NCBI GenBank assembly: GCA_020633435.1 | Contig: JACKDP010000001.1 | Coordinates: forward strand, 682,001 to 746,000 | DNA length: 64,000 bases | DNA from: Myxococcales bacterium | GTDB lineage: Bacteria > Myxococcota_A > Bradymonadia > UBA7976 > UBA1532 | Direction of reading: 5' to 3' | Part shown: piece by piece, positions 1 to 10,899 of the stretch | Layout of the letters: each line of letters starts with the position of its first letter | Numbering within the stretch: the first letter of the stretch is position 1 | The notes under the pieces: generated by a model | Seen by the model: the letters and a program-made list of their open reading frames with translations, nothing else | Databases searched by the model: none | What the model was told of the DNA's origin: nothing | Made by a program: the position numbers and the translations under genes

Positions 1-3000
1 GCTGGCGCAGGGGGCGATCCTCGGGGGCGTCGCGCTCGATGAGCATGAGCTGCAGGGCGTCGGCGGCGGCCTCGTCGGTGGGGTCGTCGTCCAGGACGCC
101 GGCGAGCACCTCGACGGCCTCGTGGGGGGCCTCCAGCTCGTCCTTGAGCAGCTCGGCCAGCTCCATGGCCAGGGCCCGGGCCGGCTCGCCCGTCAGGTCG
201 GCCAGGCGGCCGCGCTGCAGATCGGCCAGCTCGCCCCAGCGCTTGAGCCGGCGCAGGATGCGATCGAGGGCGCGGAAGGCCCGCTCGTCGTCCTGCTCGC
301 CCAGCAAGCGCCGGTAGACCCCGGCGGCCTGCTCGGGATCCTCCAGGACCTCCTCCCAGAGGTCGCCGATGCGCACGAAGAGCTCGCGGCGGGCGGCGGG
401 CTCCTCCAGCAGCGCCAGGCGGCGCTCGCCGATGTCGACGAGGCCGCGCCAGTCCTCCAGGCGGGTGGCGAGGCGGTCGAGGGCGTCGAGGAGGGCCAGA
501 TCGTCGCCCTGCTCGACGGCGAGGGCCTCGAGGGTGGCGCGGGCCTCGGCGGGCTGCCCCAGGCGGTGCTCCTGCAGGTGGGCCAGCAGGCGGCTGTAGG
601 CCAGGGCCCCCTCGGGGTCATCGGCGGCGAAGCTGCCGCCCACGGCGAAGCGGGCGTAGTGCGCGGCCAGCTCGTCGAAGGCGTCGAGGCCCTCGGCCAG
701 CCGCTCCAGCTCGGCGCGCACGGCGGCGTCGCCGGGGGCCTGGACGAGCACGCGCTGCCAGGTGGCGAAGGCCGCGGCGGCGTCGCCCAGGCGGTGCTCC
801 TCGACCTCGGCCACCTCGCGCAGCACGCGGCCGCGCTCGGCGCCCTCGCCCTCGGCCTGCAGCGCCAGGGCGCGGCGCAGACCCCCCCAGTCGCCGGCGC
901 GCCGCAGCTCGGGCTCCAGCACGGCGGCCGCGAGCGGGCCGCTGGCGCCATCGAGCATGGCCGTCAGGTGGGCGACGCTGGCCCGGTGACCGGGGGCGGC
1001 GGCCAGGGCCTCGCGCAGGTGGACGAGGGCCTCCTCGGCGTCGCCCGCCTCGTCAGCCAGCTCGGCCAGGCGAGCCCGGATGTCGGCGCGGGCGCTCCCG
1101 TCGCGGGCGAGGCTCAGCTCGGCCTCCAGGTACCCGGCGAGGGCCTCGGCGTCGTCGCGCTGGCGGGCCAGCCGCTGCAGGCCGCGCAGGGCGTCCAGGT
1201 TGCGGCCGTCCAGCTCCAGAATCTGGGCATAGGCCGCGCGGGCGGCCTCCTCGTCCTCGCGGACGCTCTCCTGCAGCTCGCCCACCGCTGCGAGGATGGC
1301 GCACTTCTCCTCGACGGTCGTCGCGGCGGCCAGGCGCCGCGCGTAGATGGCCGCCAGGGCGTCCCAGTCCTCCAGGCGCCGGTAGAGATCCTCCAGCGCG
1401 GCGATGACCGCGGGCTCGTCGCCCGCCTCGTCGCGGATGGCCTCGTAGGCCCGGGCCGCCTCCTCCGGGCGCCCCAGGGCGTCGGCGCAGAGGCGCGCGA
1501 AGGCGCGGCGCAGGGGCAGCGCGTCCCCCGCCTCGACGTGATCGAGCAGCGCCGTCAGGTGATCGGCCAGCTCGGCCTCCAGGCCGGCGGCCTCCGCCGT
1601 CTGGATGGCCGAGGCCAGCAAGCCCGCGTCCGTCGGGGAGGCCTCCAGGGCCCGCGCCCGCCAGGGCCACGCCAGATCCGGCCGGCCCATGCGCTCCTGG
1701 TGGATCTGGGCGAGCTGCACCATGATCGCCCGCGGGTGCGCCGGGCCCGCGGCCAGCAGCACCTGCAGCACGCTCACCTGCTCTGCCCACGCCCCGACCT
1801 CGCCGTAGTGCGGGGCCAGGTGGCCGGCCGCCTCGACGCTCTCGGGATCCTCGCGCAGCACCCGCTCCCACGCCGCCATGGCGGCGCCCCGGTCGCCCAG
1901 CGCGTCGGCCGAGACGCGGGCCAGCCGCCGCAGCAGCTCCACCCGGCTCTCGGCGTCGGGGGCCTCGTCCGCCGCCTGGCGCAGCACCCGGGCGAGGGCC
2001 TCGGGCTCGTCGCGCTCCAGGTACAGGGCCTCGAGGGCGTCCCAGTCCTGCAGGGCCAGGTGGTACTCGCGCAGGGCGCGCTCCGCCTCGACATCCCCCG
2101 GATCGATGGCCAGGGCGGCCTGCCAGAGCTCGGCCGCCGCCGCGGTGTCGCCCACCTGCACGGCCAGCAGGCTCGCGAGCTGGCGCAGCCACGGGAGCTG
2201 GTCGACGCCCGACGTCCGCGCGATGCGCTCGCGGTACTGCGTCGCCAGGGACGACCAGGCGCCCTGGGCCCGCAGCAGGGCCTCCAGGGCGTCGCGGGCC
2301 TCGTCGCGCTCCGGCTCGGCCAGCAGGACCTGCCGCCACAGCGCGACGGCCTCTTCGGGGGCGTCGAGCCGCTCCTCGGCGATGCTCGCCATCTCGGCCA
2401 GCAGGGCCACCCGGGGCGCGCCCGAGAGCCCGCCCAGCCGGCGCTGGTAGGCGTCGAAGAGCGGCCGCCAGTCCTTCCGCTGCCGGTAGATGTCGACGAG
2501 GCTGTCGAGGGCGTCGGCGTCCTCGGGATCCGCCGCCAGGACGGCCTCCAGGGCCTCGCGGGCCTTGGTGGGGTTGGAGAACTTCTCGACCCAGAGCCCG
2601 GCGATGCGCTTCTGCAGCGCCACCCGCTCGGCGGGCTCGGTGGCGAACTCGGCCCGCTGCTCCAGCACGCCGATGAGATCGTTCCACTTGGAGCGCGCCT
2701 CGAAGGAGGCCTCCAGGGCGTCCAGGGCGTCCCGGTTGCCCGGATCCTCCTCCAGCAGCTCGTTGTAGGTGGTCATCACCATCCGCGGCAGCTTCATGCG
2801 GTCGCGGTAGATCTCGATGAGCTGCCCGTAGATGGCGACGCGGGCCTCCCGATCCGTGCGCGGGGTGAGGTCCAGGTCCTCCTTGACGAACTCCAGCAGC
2901 GCGTTCCACTTCCCCGTCTCGGTGTAGAGGCGGCGCAGGGCGGCGCGGCCCTCGGGGTGGTCGTTCTGCAGCTTGAGCAGGGACTTCCAGACGTCGACGG

Positions 3001-4375
3001 CCTTCTGCAGGTTGCCGGCGTCGGCCTCGGCCACCCGGGCCATCTCGACGCCGATGGCCACCTTGTCGGCGTGGCTGTTCGCGGCCTGCTGCTGGGCCCC
3101 GAGGGTGGCGAGCAGGCGCTTGGCGTCGTCCTTCGCGCGGTAGTAGTCGACGTAGAAGCTCAGCATGAGCCCGTTCTTGGGATCATTGAGCTTGATGCGC
3201 CGGAAGTAGCCCTCGGCCCCGTCCAGATCGGCCAGCTTCTTCCAGAGGATCATGGCGATCTGGACGAGCATCGGCGCCTCGTCCCCGGCGCGGTGCCGCA
3301 CCCGGACGGCCGCCTCGTAGACCTGGACGAGCTCCTCCCAGGCCTCGCTGCCGCTGTAGACGTCCACGCAGAAGTTGAGGGACGCCGGCTCCACGGGGCT
3401 GAGCTCGAGCACCTTGCGGTGCCACTGCAGCGCCAGGGCCTCGTCGCCGAGCTGGCTCTCGGCCACCTCGGCGAGCTGCTGGTAGATGGCCTGCCGGTCG
3501 CCCTTGCGGGCGGTGGCCTCGGCGCGCTCCTCCAGCCAGAGCATCAGCCGGTCCCAGTGGCCGTTCACCTCGAAGAACTGCTCGAGGAGGATGCGGGCCG
3601 GCTCGTTGCGCGGGTCGCGCTCGATGACCTGCCGCAGCAGCGTCTCGATGGCGTCGTCGTCGGGGGCCTCCTCCAGCCAGAGGCCGGCGGCCTCGACGAG
3701 GAGGGCCGACCGCTGGCGCGGATCGCGGGCCGCCTCGGCCTCCGCGATGAGCTCGTCGACCCGCGCGCGCCGGTTCTCGCGCACGTCGCTGAGCAGCTCC
3801 ACGAAGTCGGAGGCCCCGGGGTGGTCGGGCACGAGCTTGAGGGCCTGGCGCACGCAGACCACCGCGTCGGCGCGCCGATCGAGGTGGCGCAGGCACACGT
3901 CGGCCATGCGCAGGTAGACGTCCGCCTGGGCCCGGGGCTCGCTCAGGGCGGCCACCTCGAGGTTCCAGAGCTGGAGCACCATGTCGAACCGGCCCGCGTC
4001 CGCGTAGATGCGGCGCGCCTGGGCCAGCGCGTCCAGGTTGCGCGTGTCGAGCTGGAAGGCCTGCTGGTAGCGGATCATGGCCTCTTCGAGGGCGCCGAGG
4101 CGGTCCTCGCAGATGCGCGCCGTCACCACCGCCACCCGGGAGATCTCGGCGGGATCTTCCAGCTCGGCCGCGAAGGCCGACAGCCCCTCGACCAGCCGCA
4201 CCCAGGCCGCGCTCGCGTCCTCGTCCGACAGGCCCTGCGCCCGATCGGCGGTCAGCGCGACCAGCCCGTCCCAGTCCGCGGCGCGCAGGAGCGCCGCTTC
4301 GAGCCGGGCCAGGGCCTCGGCGTCGTCGGGGTTGCTCGCCAGTTGGCTGCGGAAGCTCTCGAGCTCTTTGTCCAT
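1..4375 (-). CDS. Giant TPR-repeat protein, C-terminus cut by window edge
   Basis: About 1,458 codons are visible on the minus strand without a stop, so the end of the protein lies outside the window. The ATG at 4375-4373 gives MDKELESFRSQLASNPDDAE. The whole length is made of degenerate 34-38 residue helical repeats with the recurring pattern W..L...Y..RL....A followed by LG..EEA..AY..IL..DP.N..AL, as in TPR/HAT-type solenoids. No signal peptide or membrane span is visible, so it is probably a cytoplasmic scaffold, but no partner can be named. Proteins of this kind are common in Myxococcota. A long open frame also exists on the opposite strand; it is an artefact of the GC-rich repeat codons and gives a low-complexity G/L/A/Q/H protein. 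The divergent neighbour is the aminotransferase gene, 188 bp away. Confidence 0.85.
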   Translation of the reverse strand, partial: MDKELESFRSQLASNPDDAEALARLEAALLRAADWDGLVALTADRAQGLSDEDASAAWVRLVEGLSAFAAELEDPAEISRVAVVTARICEDRLGALEEAMIRYQQAFQLDTRNLDALAQARRIYADAGRFDMVLQLWNLEVAALSEPRAQADVYLRMADVCLRHLDRRADAVVCVRQALKLVPDHPGASDFVELLSDVRENRRARVDELIAEAEAARDPRQRSALLVEAAGLWLEEAPDDDAIETLLRQVIERDPRNEPARILLEQFFEVNGHWDRLMLWLEERAEATARKGDRQAIYQQLAEVAESQLGDEALALQWHRKVLELSPVEPASLNFCVDVYSGSEAWEELVQVYEAAVRVRHRAGDEAPMLVQIAMILWKKLADLDGAEGYFRRIKLNDPKNGLMLSFYVDYYRAKDDAKRLLATLGAQQQAANSHADKVAIGVEMARVAEADAGNLQKAVDVWKSLLKLQNDHPEGRAALRRLYTETGKWNALLEFVKEDLDLTPRTDREARVAIYGQLIEIYRDRMKLPRMVMTTYNELLEEDPGNRDALDALEASFEARSKWNDLIGVLEQRAEFATEPAERVALQKRIAGLWVEKFSNPTKAREALEAVLAADPEDADALDSLVDIYRQRKDWRPLFDAYQRRLGGLSGAPRVALLAEMASIAEERLDAPEEAVALWRQVLLAEPERDEARDALEALLRAQGAWSSLATQYRERIARTSGVDQLPWLRQLASLLAVQVGDTAAAAELWQAALAIDPGDVEAERALREYHLALQDWDALEALYLERDEPEALARVLRQAADEAPDAESRVELLRRLARVSADALGDRGAAMAAWERVLREDPESVEAAGHLAPHYGEVGAWAEQVSVLQVLLAAGPAHPRAIMVQLAQIHQERMGRPDLAWPWRARALEASPTDAGLLASAIQTAEAAGLEAELADHLTALLDHVEAGDALPLRRAFARLCADALGRPEEAARAYEAIRDEAGDEPAVIAALEDLYRRLEDWDALAAIYARRLAAATTVEEKCAILAAVGELQESVREDEEAARAAYAQILELDGRNLDALRGLQRLARQRDDAEALAGYLEAELSLARDGSARADIRARLAELADEAGDAEEALVHLREALAAAPGHRASVAHLTAMLDGASGPLAAAVLEPELRRAGDWGGLRRALALQAEGEGAERGRVLREVAEVEEHRLGDAAAAFATWQRVLVQAPGDAAVRAELERLAEGLDAFDELAAHYARFAVGGSFAADDPEGALAYSRLLAHLQEHRLGQPAEARATLEALAVEQGDDLALLDALDRLATRLEDWRGLVDIGERRLALLEEPAARRELFVRIGDLWEEVLEDPEQAAGVYRRLLGEQDDERAFRALDRILRRLKRWGELADLQRGRLADLTGEPARALAMELAELLKDELEAPHEAVEVLAGVLDDDPTDEAAADALQLMLIERDAPEDRPLRQ

Positions 4376-4563
4376 GTCAGGCACTCGAATTCGGTAGGGC
4401 AGTCGACGACCGGCGGGCGCCTGGCCTCCGCGGCGAGCCGCGGGGGGCAACCTGTGCCCCCGGAGAGGCGACCCTGCCTGCGAAGCGGCCTGCGGAACGG
4501 GTTTTGACGGTCGGCGCATGGTACAAAGCCCCCCTCCGAAGCACAACCCGCAAGGGGGACGGG

Positions 4564-5385
4564 GTGAGCACCGCCGCCATGGGCCCAAAGGACGTTTTCC
4601 TTTTTCACAACGGCACCTTGCGCCCTGCGGAGGCGGCCGTTGTGCGCGCGGATGACGCCGGATTCCTCCGGGGCGAGGGGGCCTTCGAGACGTTTCGACT
4701 GGTCGGCGGGCGGCCCGTCGGCTGGTCGCGGCACGAGGCCCGGCTGCGCGAGACCCTGGCGTGGCTGGGGATCCCGGCGCCGAGCCTCGCCGAGGTGCCC
4801 GATCAGGCCGCCGAGCTCGCCCGGCGCCACGGCGCGACCGGCGAGGCGCGAGCCCGTCTCACGGTGACGGCCGGCTGCGCGGGCGCGCCCACGGTGGTCC
4901 TCACCGCGACGGCCCTGGACGCCGACGACCTGGCCCGGCGCCGCCGCGGGGTGCGCCTGCGGAGCGTCGCCGCTGCCCGGCCGCTGCCCGAGCGCAAGCT
5001 GCTGGGGCGCGTCGTCGAGGCGCGCGCCGCCCGCGAGGCCGACGCCCAGGAGCCCGGCGCCGAGGCCCTGCTCGTCGACGCGGCGGGGGTGGCCACCGAG
5101 ACGACGACGGCCTGCGTGCTGGGCTGGACGCCGACGGGCCTCGTCGTCCCCGAGACCGGCCTGTGGGGCATCGGGCGCGCGGTGGTCCTCGACGCCGCGG
5201 CCCGCCTCGGCCTGCCCGTCGAGCGGCGGCCGTTGCCGGTCGCGGCCGTCGCCGCCGGGGCCCTCGTCACCAACGCCTTGATCCGGATCGCCCCGGTCCT
5301 CAGCCTCGACGGGGTCGCGGTGGCCCCGCCCCCCGCCTGGGTCAGCCGCCTCGTGGAGGTGTTCGATGAAGTCGCGGACGCTTGA
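4564..5385 (+). CDS. Class IV PLP-dependent aminotransferase (aminodeoxychorismate lyase / BCAT-like)
   Basis: A 273-residue fold-type IV PLP enzyme. Visible are the N-terminal FLRGEGAFETFRLVGG segment (about 34-49), the presumed Schiff-base lysine in PERKLLG (about 145), and the cofactor-contacting glutamate in GVATETTT (about 179). Family members act as branched-chain aminotransferase, D-amino-acid transaminase or 4-amino-4-deoxychorismate lyase (folate pathway). The short length and FETFR motif fit PabC slightly better, but the substrate cannot be fixed by eye. I chose the GTG at 4564 because AAGGGGG lies 5-6 nt upstream; an in-frame ATG at 4579 is the alternative. Its 3' end overlaps the next lipoprotein gene by 20 bp, so the two are probably co-transcribed. 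Confidence 0.85.
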   Translation: MSTAAMGPKDVFLFHNGTLRPAEAAVVRADDAGFLRGEGAFETFRLVGGRPVGWSRHEARLRETLAWLGIPAPSLAEVPDQAAELARRHGATGEARARLTVTAGCAGAPTVVLTATALDADDLARRRRGVRLRSVAAARPLPERKLLGRVVEARAAREADAQEPGAEALLVDAAGVATETTTACVLGWTPTGLVVPETGLWGIGRAVVLDAAARLGLPVERRPLPVAAVAAGALVTNALIRIAPVLSLDGVAVAPPPAWVSRLVEVFDEVADA

Positions 5386-5980
5386 CCTCGCCCTGGCCCT
5401 CGCCCTGCTCGCCGGCTGCGACGGCGGGGTGCACCGGGCCGAGCCCATCGAGTGCGATCCCGTCGCCGACGAGGGCTGCCCGGACGGCGCCCACTGCCGG
5501 CTGCTGCGCGGGGGGGCCCTGGCCTGCCTGCCGCCTGAGGTCCGCGTCGCCGCCGGCCCCTGCGGTCCCGGCTCGTGCGACCCGGGGGCGGCCTGCATCG
5601 AGGTGGAGGGGCACCTGAGCTGCCGGCCGGTCTGCACCCTCGCCGAGGACGCCTGCCCGGACGGGGGCGCCTGCAGCCATGGCGTCGCGGGCGCGTGGGG
5701 CGTCTGCACCCACCCCTGCGCGCCTGGCGAGTGCGGGGACGGGGCGACCTGCGCCCCCGTCGGCGCGACGGCCTACCCCATCTGCGTCGCGGTGGGGCCC
5801 GCCAGCCTGGGCGAGCCGTGCGCCGAGCAGCGGTGCGGGGCGGGGCTGGCCTGCCTGGCGCTCGGGGACGCGCCGCGCTGCGAGCGCCTGTGCACGCCGG
5901 GTGAGCCGGGGCCGTGCGACGGCCAGTGCACGGGCCTCATCGCCGATCACGCCAGCTTGCGGTTCTGCGTCACGCCCTGA
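5366..5980 (+). CDS. Cys-rich secreted lipoprotein
   Basis: A 204-residue protein with a lipoprotein signal peptide (MKSRTLDLALALALLAGC, lipobox LAGC). The mature part has about 24 cysteines in short C-x(4-8)-C spacings such as CPDGAHC, CGPGSCDPGAAC and CGDGATC. It resembles the small disulphide-rich modules found in surface lipoproteins of Myxococcota. No catalytic motif is seen. It begins inside the last 20 bp of the aminotransferase gene, indicating translational coupling, although no functional link is obvious. It ends 21 bp before the end of convergent clpX, with a strong hairpin between them. Confidence 0.8.
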   Translation: MKSRTLDLALALALLAGCDGGVHRAEPIECDPVADEGCPDGAHCRLLRGGALACLPPEVRVAAGPCGPGSCDPGAACIEVEGHLSCRPVCTLAEDACPDGGACSHGVAGAWGVCTHPCAPGECGDGATCAPVGATAYPICVAVGPASLGEPCAEQRCGAGLACLALGDAPRCERLCTPGEPGPCDGQCTGLIADHASLRFCVTP

Positions 5981-5998
5981 GCGCCCGGCCCCGGGCGC
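5981..5998. terminator. GC hairpin between convergent genes
   Basis: GCGCCCGG-CC-CCGGGCGC, immediately after the lipoprotein stop and before the clpX stop. There is no U-tract, so it may act as a bidirectional transcript end or only a 3' stabiliser. Confidence 0.45.
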
Positions 5999-6001
5999 GC
6001 G

Positions 6002-7237
<1,236 letters not shown>

Positions 7238-7318
7238 GCGCGGACCTCGAATCTCGTTCACTGCCGGCGCCCCGACCACGACGGGTCGGTCACTGCACGA
7301 CGGCGCTGCTGACCGTCG

Positions 7319-7347
7319 AAGGTATCACCGGCGCCAACCGGGTTCAA
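7319..7347 (-). promoter_or_regulatory. Candidate sigma-70 promoter of clpX
   Basis: On the minus strand, TTGAAC, 17 nt, TACCTT. It lies about 82 bp upstream of the clpX ATG in the 209-bp gap between lapB and clpX. Confidence 0.5.
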
Positions 7348-7446
7348 CTCATCGAACCGGCGCGGCAGGCCGGCCCGCCGCGGCGGACCCCCCTCCCGAC
7401 ACCATCCCCTGCCCCGCGGGTGCTCGCCGCTGATCCGACCGCCGGC

Positions 7447-8598
7447 TCAGCGCCCCTCGGGGCTCTCCTCCACGGCGCCCTCGGCGGGCACCAGATCCAC
7501 CACCCGCGCCCCCGCGAACGAGGGCACCACCCCGGGCCGCAGCGCCCCGGGCGTCGTCCGCTCCATCGTGTCGAAGCGGTCGCAGCGCGGGCAGAGGAAC
7601 ACGGGCTCGACCAGCCCCAGGCCGCAGTGCCGACACCCCAGCACGGGGGCGACGACCACGGTCGGCGCAGGCACCCGCTCGGCCCGCTCGGCCAGGGCGG
7701 CCCGCCAGTCCGCCGGCTCCCCGGCGTCCAGCAGCCACCGCTCGTACTGGCGGCGGGCCGCGTCGTCGTCGGGGCGGGCGTCCAGGTGGTCCCGCAGGCG
7801 ACCCAGGGCCTGCTCCACGGCGCCCTGGGCGAAGAGCCGCCGGGCGACCACGAGGGGCCCGTCATCGATGCTCGACGACGCCCCGGGGGTTCCACCACAC
7901 CGCTCGGCCAGGCGGGCCGCCGCGCGGTGGCGATCGGCCTCCCGCGGGAGCAGCCGCGCCGCCACCGCCAGCACAGCCACCGCCTCGGGCGCCAGGCCCA
8001 GGGCCCGCTTCAGGCGCCGCTTCGCGCCGCGCTCGTCCCCCGCCGCGGTGTGCACCAGGGCCAGGGCCGCCAGCACGGAGGCGACCTGGGCCGGATCCCG
8101 CTCCTTGCGCGCGCCGCGGCGTGCCAGCGCGCTGCCAGCCTCGGCCATGCGCCCCGCCCGGACGAGGGCGGCGATCTGGAGATCGAGCGGCACCGAGGAG
8201 CGCTCCGCCAGGGCCGCCGCCCGCTGGGGCTGGCCGGCGTCCAGGCAGATCTTCACGGCCGCGGCCGCCAGCCAGGGCGTCGGCTGCCGGCGCAGGAGGG
8301 CCTGCACCAGCGCCGCCGCGCGGCCGTGCCGGCCCTCGGCGCGCAGCACCGCCAGCAGCGCGAGGACGGCGTCCGCCTCGGCGCCCTGGCTGGCCCGCAC
8401 CCGGGCCTCAAGGAGCTGCCGGGCGTGGGCCAGCTCACCGTCCAGGGCGAACGCGAGGGCCGCCCCCACGCCCGAAGGCAGCGGGGCCGCCGCCGGCCGC
8501 CGTGGCCGACGCCACCAGCGCGTCACGAGGATGAGCAGCACCAGCCCGCCGAGCAGGAAGCCCATGGTGCCATCGCTCAAGAGCGTGCTGCGATCCAT
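7447..8598 (-). CDS. lapB: LapB/YciM-like TPR protein with C-terminal rubredoxin-type metal knuckle
   Basis: A 383-residue protein with an N-terminal membrane anchor (MGFLLGGLVLLILVTRWW), a TPR-like helical body, and a C-terminal CRHCGLGL...CPRCDRFDTM module resembling the rubredoxin-like zinc/iron site of LapB. In Enterobacteria LapB controls LPS synthesis by promoting FtsH degradation of LpxC and helps LPS assembly at the inner-membrane face. Synteny supports the call: it lies downstream of rpsA and ihfB as in E. coli, but the small lapA gene is missing. The sequence is diverged, so the role in LPS regulation is inferred. The ATG at 8598 follows an AGGGC-type site. Confidence 0.75.
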   Translation of the reverse strand: MDRSTLLSDGTMGFLLGGLVLLILVTRWWRRPRRPAAAPLPSGVGAALAFALDGELAHARQLLEARVRASQGAEADAVLALLAVLRAEGRHGRAAALVQALLRRQPTPWLAAAAVKICLDAGQPQRAAALAERSSVPLDLQIAALVRAGRMAEAGSALARRGARKERDPAQVASVLAALALVHTAAGDERGAKRRLKRALGLAPEAVAVLAVAARLLPREADRHRAAARLAERCGGTPGASSSIDDGPLVVARRLFAQGAVEQALGRLRDHLDARPDDDAARRQYERWLLDAGEPADWRAALAERAERVPAPTVVVAPVLGCRHCGLGLVEPVFLCPRCDRFDTMERTTPGALRPGVVPSFAGARVVDLVPAEGAVEESPEGR

Positions 8599-8719
8599 CG
8601 CCCTGCCCTGTCGTCCCTGCCGCGGTGGTGCGCGACGATCCCGGCCGCCGGCCTCCTCGGCGGGTCATGGGCCAGGATGAGGGGCCGCGCCCGGCGCGTC
8701 AACGCGCCGCCGGGCGGGC

Positions 8720-9016
8720 TCAGCCGACCTCGGGCTCGACGTTCTCGACGCGGGCCCGGAGGGCCTTGCCGACGATGAAGTGCGGCACGCGCCGGGTGGG
8801 GATGCGGACCATCTCGCCGGTCTTGGGGTTGCGGCCGACGCGCTCGACCCGCTCCTTGACGCGGAAGCTGCCGAGGCCGCGGATCTCGATGCGCTCGCCG
8901 CGCACCAGGGCGTCGCACATGGCGCGGAAGATGGTGTTGACCGCTCCCTCGACGTCCTTCTTGGTCCGATCGGGCGAGGTGGCAGCGATGGCCTCGACGA
9001 GGTCACTCTTGGTCAC
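8720..9016 (-). CDS. ihfB: Integration host factor beta-type DNA-bending protein
   Basis: A 98-residue HU/IHF-family protein. Reading from the GTG at 9016, it starts (V)TKSDLVEAIA, which aligns with E. coli IHF-beta MTKSELIERLA. The core has GERIEIRGLGSFRV, GRNPKTGEMV and PHFIVGKALR, including the Asn-Pro that intercalates at DNA kinks. I chose the GTG start because GGAG lies 6 nt upstream and homology begins there; ATGs further upstream (for example 9028) have no ribosome site. It follows rpsA and precedes lapB on the same strand, the conserved rpsA-ihfB order. Confidence 0.93.
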   Translation of the reverse strand: MTKSDLVEAIAATSPDRTKKDVEGAVNTIFRAMCDALVRGERIEIRGLGSFRVKERVERVGRNPKTGEMVRIPTRRVPHFIVGKALRARVENVEPEVG

Positions 9017-9138
9017 CGGAGACTCCATTGGAAGGTGGCGCGTGACAGCCGCGCCGGCAGATGAAAAAGGACGGGGGGCACGCGCCACCGGCGGATGCCC
9101 CCCACCAAGAGCCCGCGGGAGGTCCCCGCAGGTCGGGC

Positions 9139-10899
9139 TCAGTCGTCCTGGTCGCGCTTGTCGAAGCTGCCGAGCTGGTCGCTGAACAGGTCGCCCAGGG
9201 ACGCGGTGCTCTTGCCCTGGCGCTCCAGGTAGGACCGCATGTCGGGGTCCTCGTCGGCCGAGACCGACTTGAGGGACAGGCCGATCTTGCGCTCCTCGCG
9301 GTCCATCGAGATGATCTCGGCGGACACTTCCTGGCCCTCGGCGACGACGTCGGCGGGGTGCTGGATGCGGTCGCTCGACATCTCGCTGACGTGGATCAGC
9401 CCCTCGACACCCGGCTCGACCTCCATGAAGGCGCCGAAGTCGTGGATCTTCGTGATCTTCCCGCGCACCACCCGGCCGATGGTGTACTTGTTCGGGATGT
9501 CGTACTCCCAGGCGTCGGGGGTGAGCTGCTTGATGCCGAGGCTGAAGCGCTCGTTCTCGACGTCGATGTTCAGCACGACCGCCTCGACCTCATCGCCCTT
9601 CTTGTAGAGCTCCGAGGGGTGCTTGACCTTGTGGGTCCACGAGAGGTCGCTGATGTGCACCAGGCCGTCGATGCCCTCCTCGATACCGATGAAGATACCG
9701 AAGTCGGTGATGTTGCGGATCTTGCCGAGGATCCGGGTGCCCACCGGGTACCGCTCGTGGAGCAGCGTCCAGGGGTTCGGCTCGATCTGCTTCATGCCGA
9801 GGCTGATGCGCTTGTTCTTCGAGTCGATGTCGAGGACCACGGCCTCGACCTCGTCCCCGATGGCGACCATGCGCGAGGGGTGCTTGACCCGGCGGGTCCA
9901 GGACATCTCCGAGATGTGGATGAGGCCCTCGATCCCCTCCTCCAGCTCCACGAAGGCGCCGTAGTCGGTGAGCGAGACCACCTTGCCGGCGACGCGGTCG
10001 CCGACCTGGTAGCGGTGCTCGGCCTGGACCCACGGATCCTCCGAGATCTGCTTGAGACCCAGGGAGACGCGCTCGGTGTCCGAGTTGAACTTGAGGACCT
10101 TGACCTCGATCTCGTCGCCCACCTGCACCATCTCGGAGGGGTGGTTGACGCGGCCCCAGCTCATGTCGGTGATGTGGAGGAGCCCGTCGATGCCGCCGAG
10201 GTCGACGAAGGCGCCGTACTCGGTGATGTTCTTGACGGTGCCCTTCAGGACGCGGCCCTCCTCGAGCTGACGCAGGGTCTGCGACTTGAGGTGGGCGCGC
10301 TCCTTCTCCAGCAGCACGCGGCGCGACAGGACGATGTTGCCCCGGCGCTTGTTGAACTTGATGACCTTGAAGTCGAACTCCTGGCCCAGGAACTTCTCGA
10401 GGTTCCGGATGGGCCGGATGTCGACCTGGCTGCCGGGCAGGAAGGCCTTGACGCCGATGTCGACGGAGAGGCCGCCCTTGACGCGGGCGATGATGCGGCC
10501 GTGGACCAGCTCGTCGCGCTCGCAGGCGAGGCTGATCTGCTCCCAGATCCGCAGCTTGACGGCCTTGTCCTTGGAGAGCTCGACGAGGGCGTCGTCCTCC
10601 TCGGCCTGGTCGACGTAGACCTCGACCAGATCGCCGGCCTCGACGGTCAGCCCGCCGTCGGCGTCGCGGAACTCCGCGATCGGGATCTGCCCCTCGGACT
10701 TGTAGCCGATGTCGACGACCACGTAGTCCTTGGTGATCGACAGCACCCGGCCGTTGACGATCTCGCCCACGCGGAAGTTGCGGTTGGCCTGGAACTGCTC
10801 AAAGAGCTGAGCAAAGGTCTCCTGGTCCGCGGACCCGGCCTTCGAGTCGATGTCCTCGGGCACCTCGGTGCGGTTCCGGAGTTCCTGAATGCTGCGCAT
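9139..10899 (-). CDS. rpsA: 30S ribosomal protein S1
   Basis: A 586-residue protein with six S1 RNA-binding domains: two divergent N-terminal ones and four typical repeats with G.V..I..FGAFV.L..G..GL.H.S..... cores. It binds mRNA and brings it to the 30S subunit. Length is normal for proteobacterial S1. The ATG at 10899 and a TTG at 10908 are both possible; GAGGGGG lies 12 nt before the ATG and only 3 nt before the TTG, so the ATG is preferred. A leader of about 110 nt from the predicted promoter leaves room for the autoregulation known for rpsA in other bacteria. Confidence 0.96.
   Translation of the reverse strand: MRSIQELRNRTEVPEDIDSKAGSADQETFAQLFEQFQANRNFRVGEIVNGRVLSITKDYVVVDIGYKSEGQIPIAEFRDADGGLTVEAGDLVEVYVDQAEEDDALVELSKDKAVKLRIWEQISLACERDELVHGRIIARVKGGLSVDIGVKAFLPGSQVDIRPIRNLEKFLGQEFDFKVIKFNKRRGNIVLSRRVLLEKERAHLKSQTLRQLEEGRVLKGTVKNITEYGAFVDLGGIDGLLHITDMSWGRVNHPSEMVQVGDEIEVKVLKFNSDTERVSLGLKQISEDPWVQAEHRYQVGDRVAGKVVSLTDYGAFVELEEGIEGLIHISEMSWTRRVKHPSRMVAIGDEVEAVVLDIDSKNKRISLGMKQIEPNPWTLLHERYPVGTRILGKIRNITDFGIFIGIEEGIDGLVHISDLSWTHKVKHPSELYKKGDEVEAVVLNIDVENERFSLGIKQLTPDAWEYDIPNKYTIGRVVRGKITKIHDFGAFMEVEPGVEGLIHVSEMSSDRIQHPADVVAEGQEVSAEIISMDREERKIGLSLKSVSADEDPDMRSYLERQGKSTASLGDLFSDQLGSFDKRDQDD

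Noticed and set aside
122..4507. 1,461-codon open frame on the plus strand opposite the giant TPR gene
   Set aside because: Its protein is low-complexity G/L/A/Q/H and mirrors the GC-rich antisense; the minus strand gives clear TPR repeats and normal codon use.
4504..4563. Upstream start of the aminotransferase at 4504
   Set aside because: No ribosome site and the added residues do not match the family; GTG 4564 has AAGGGGG.
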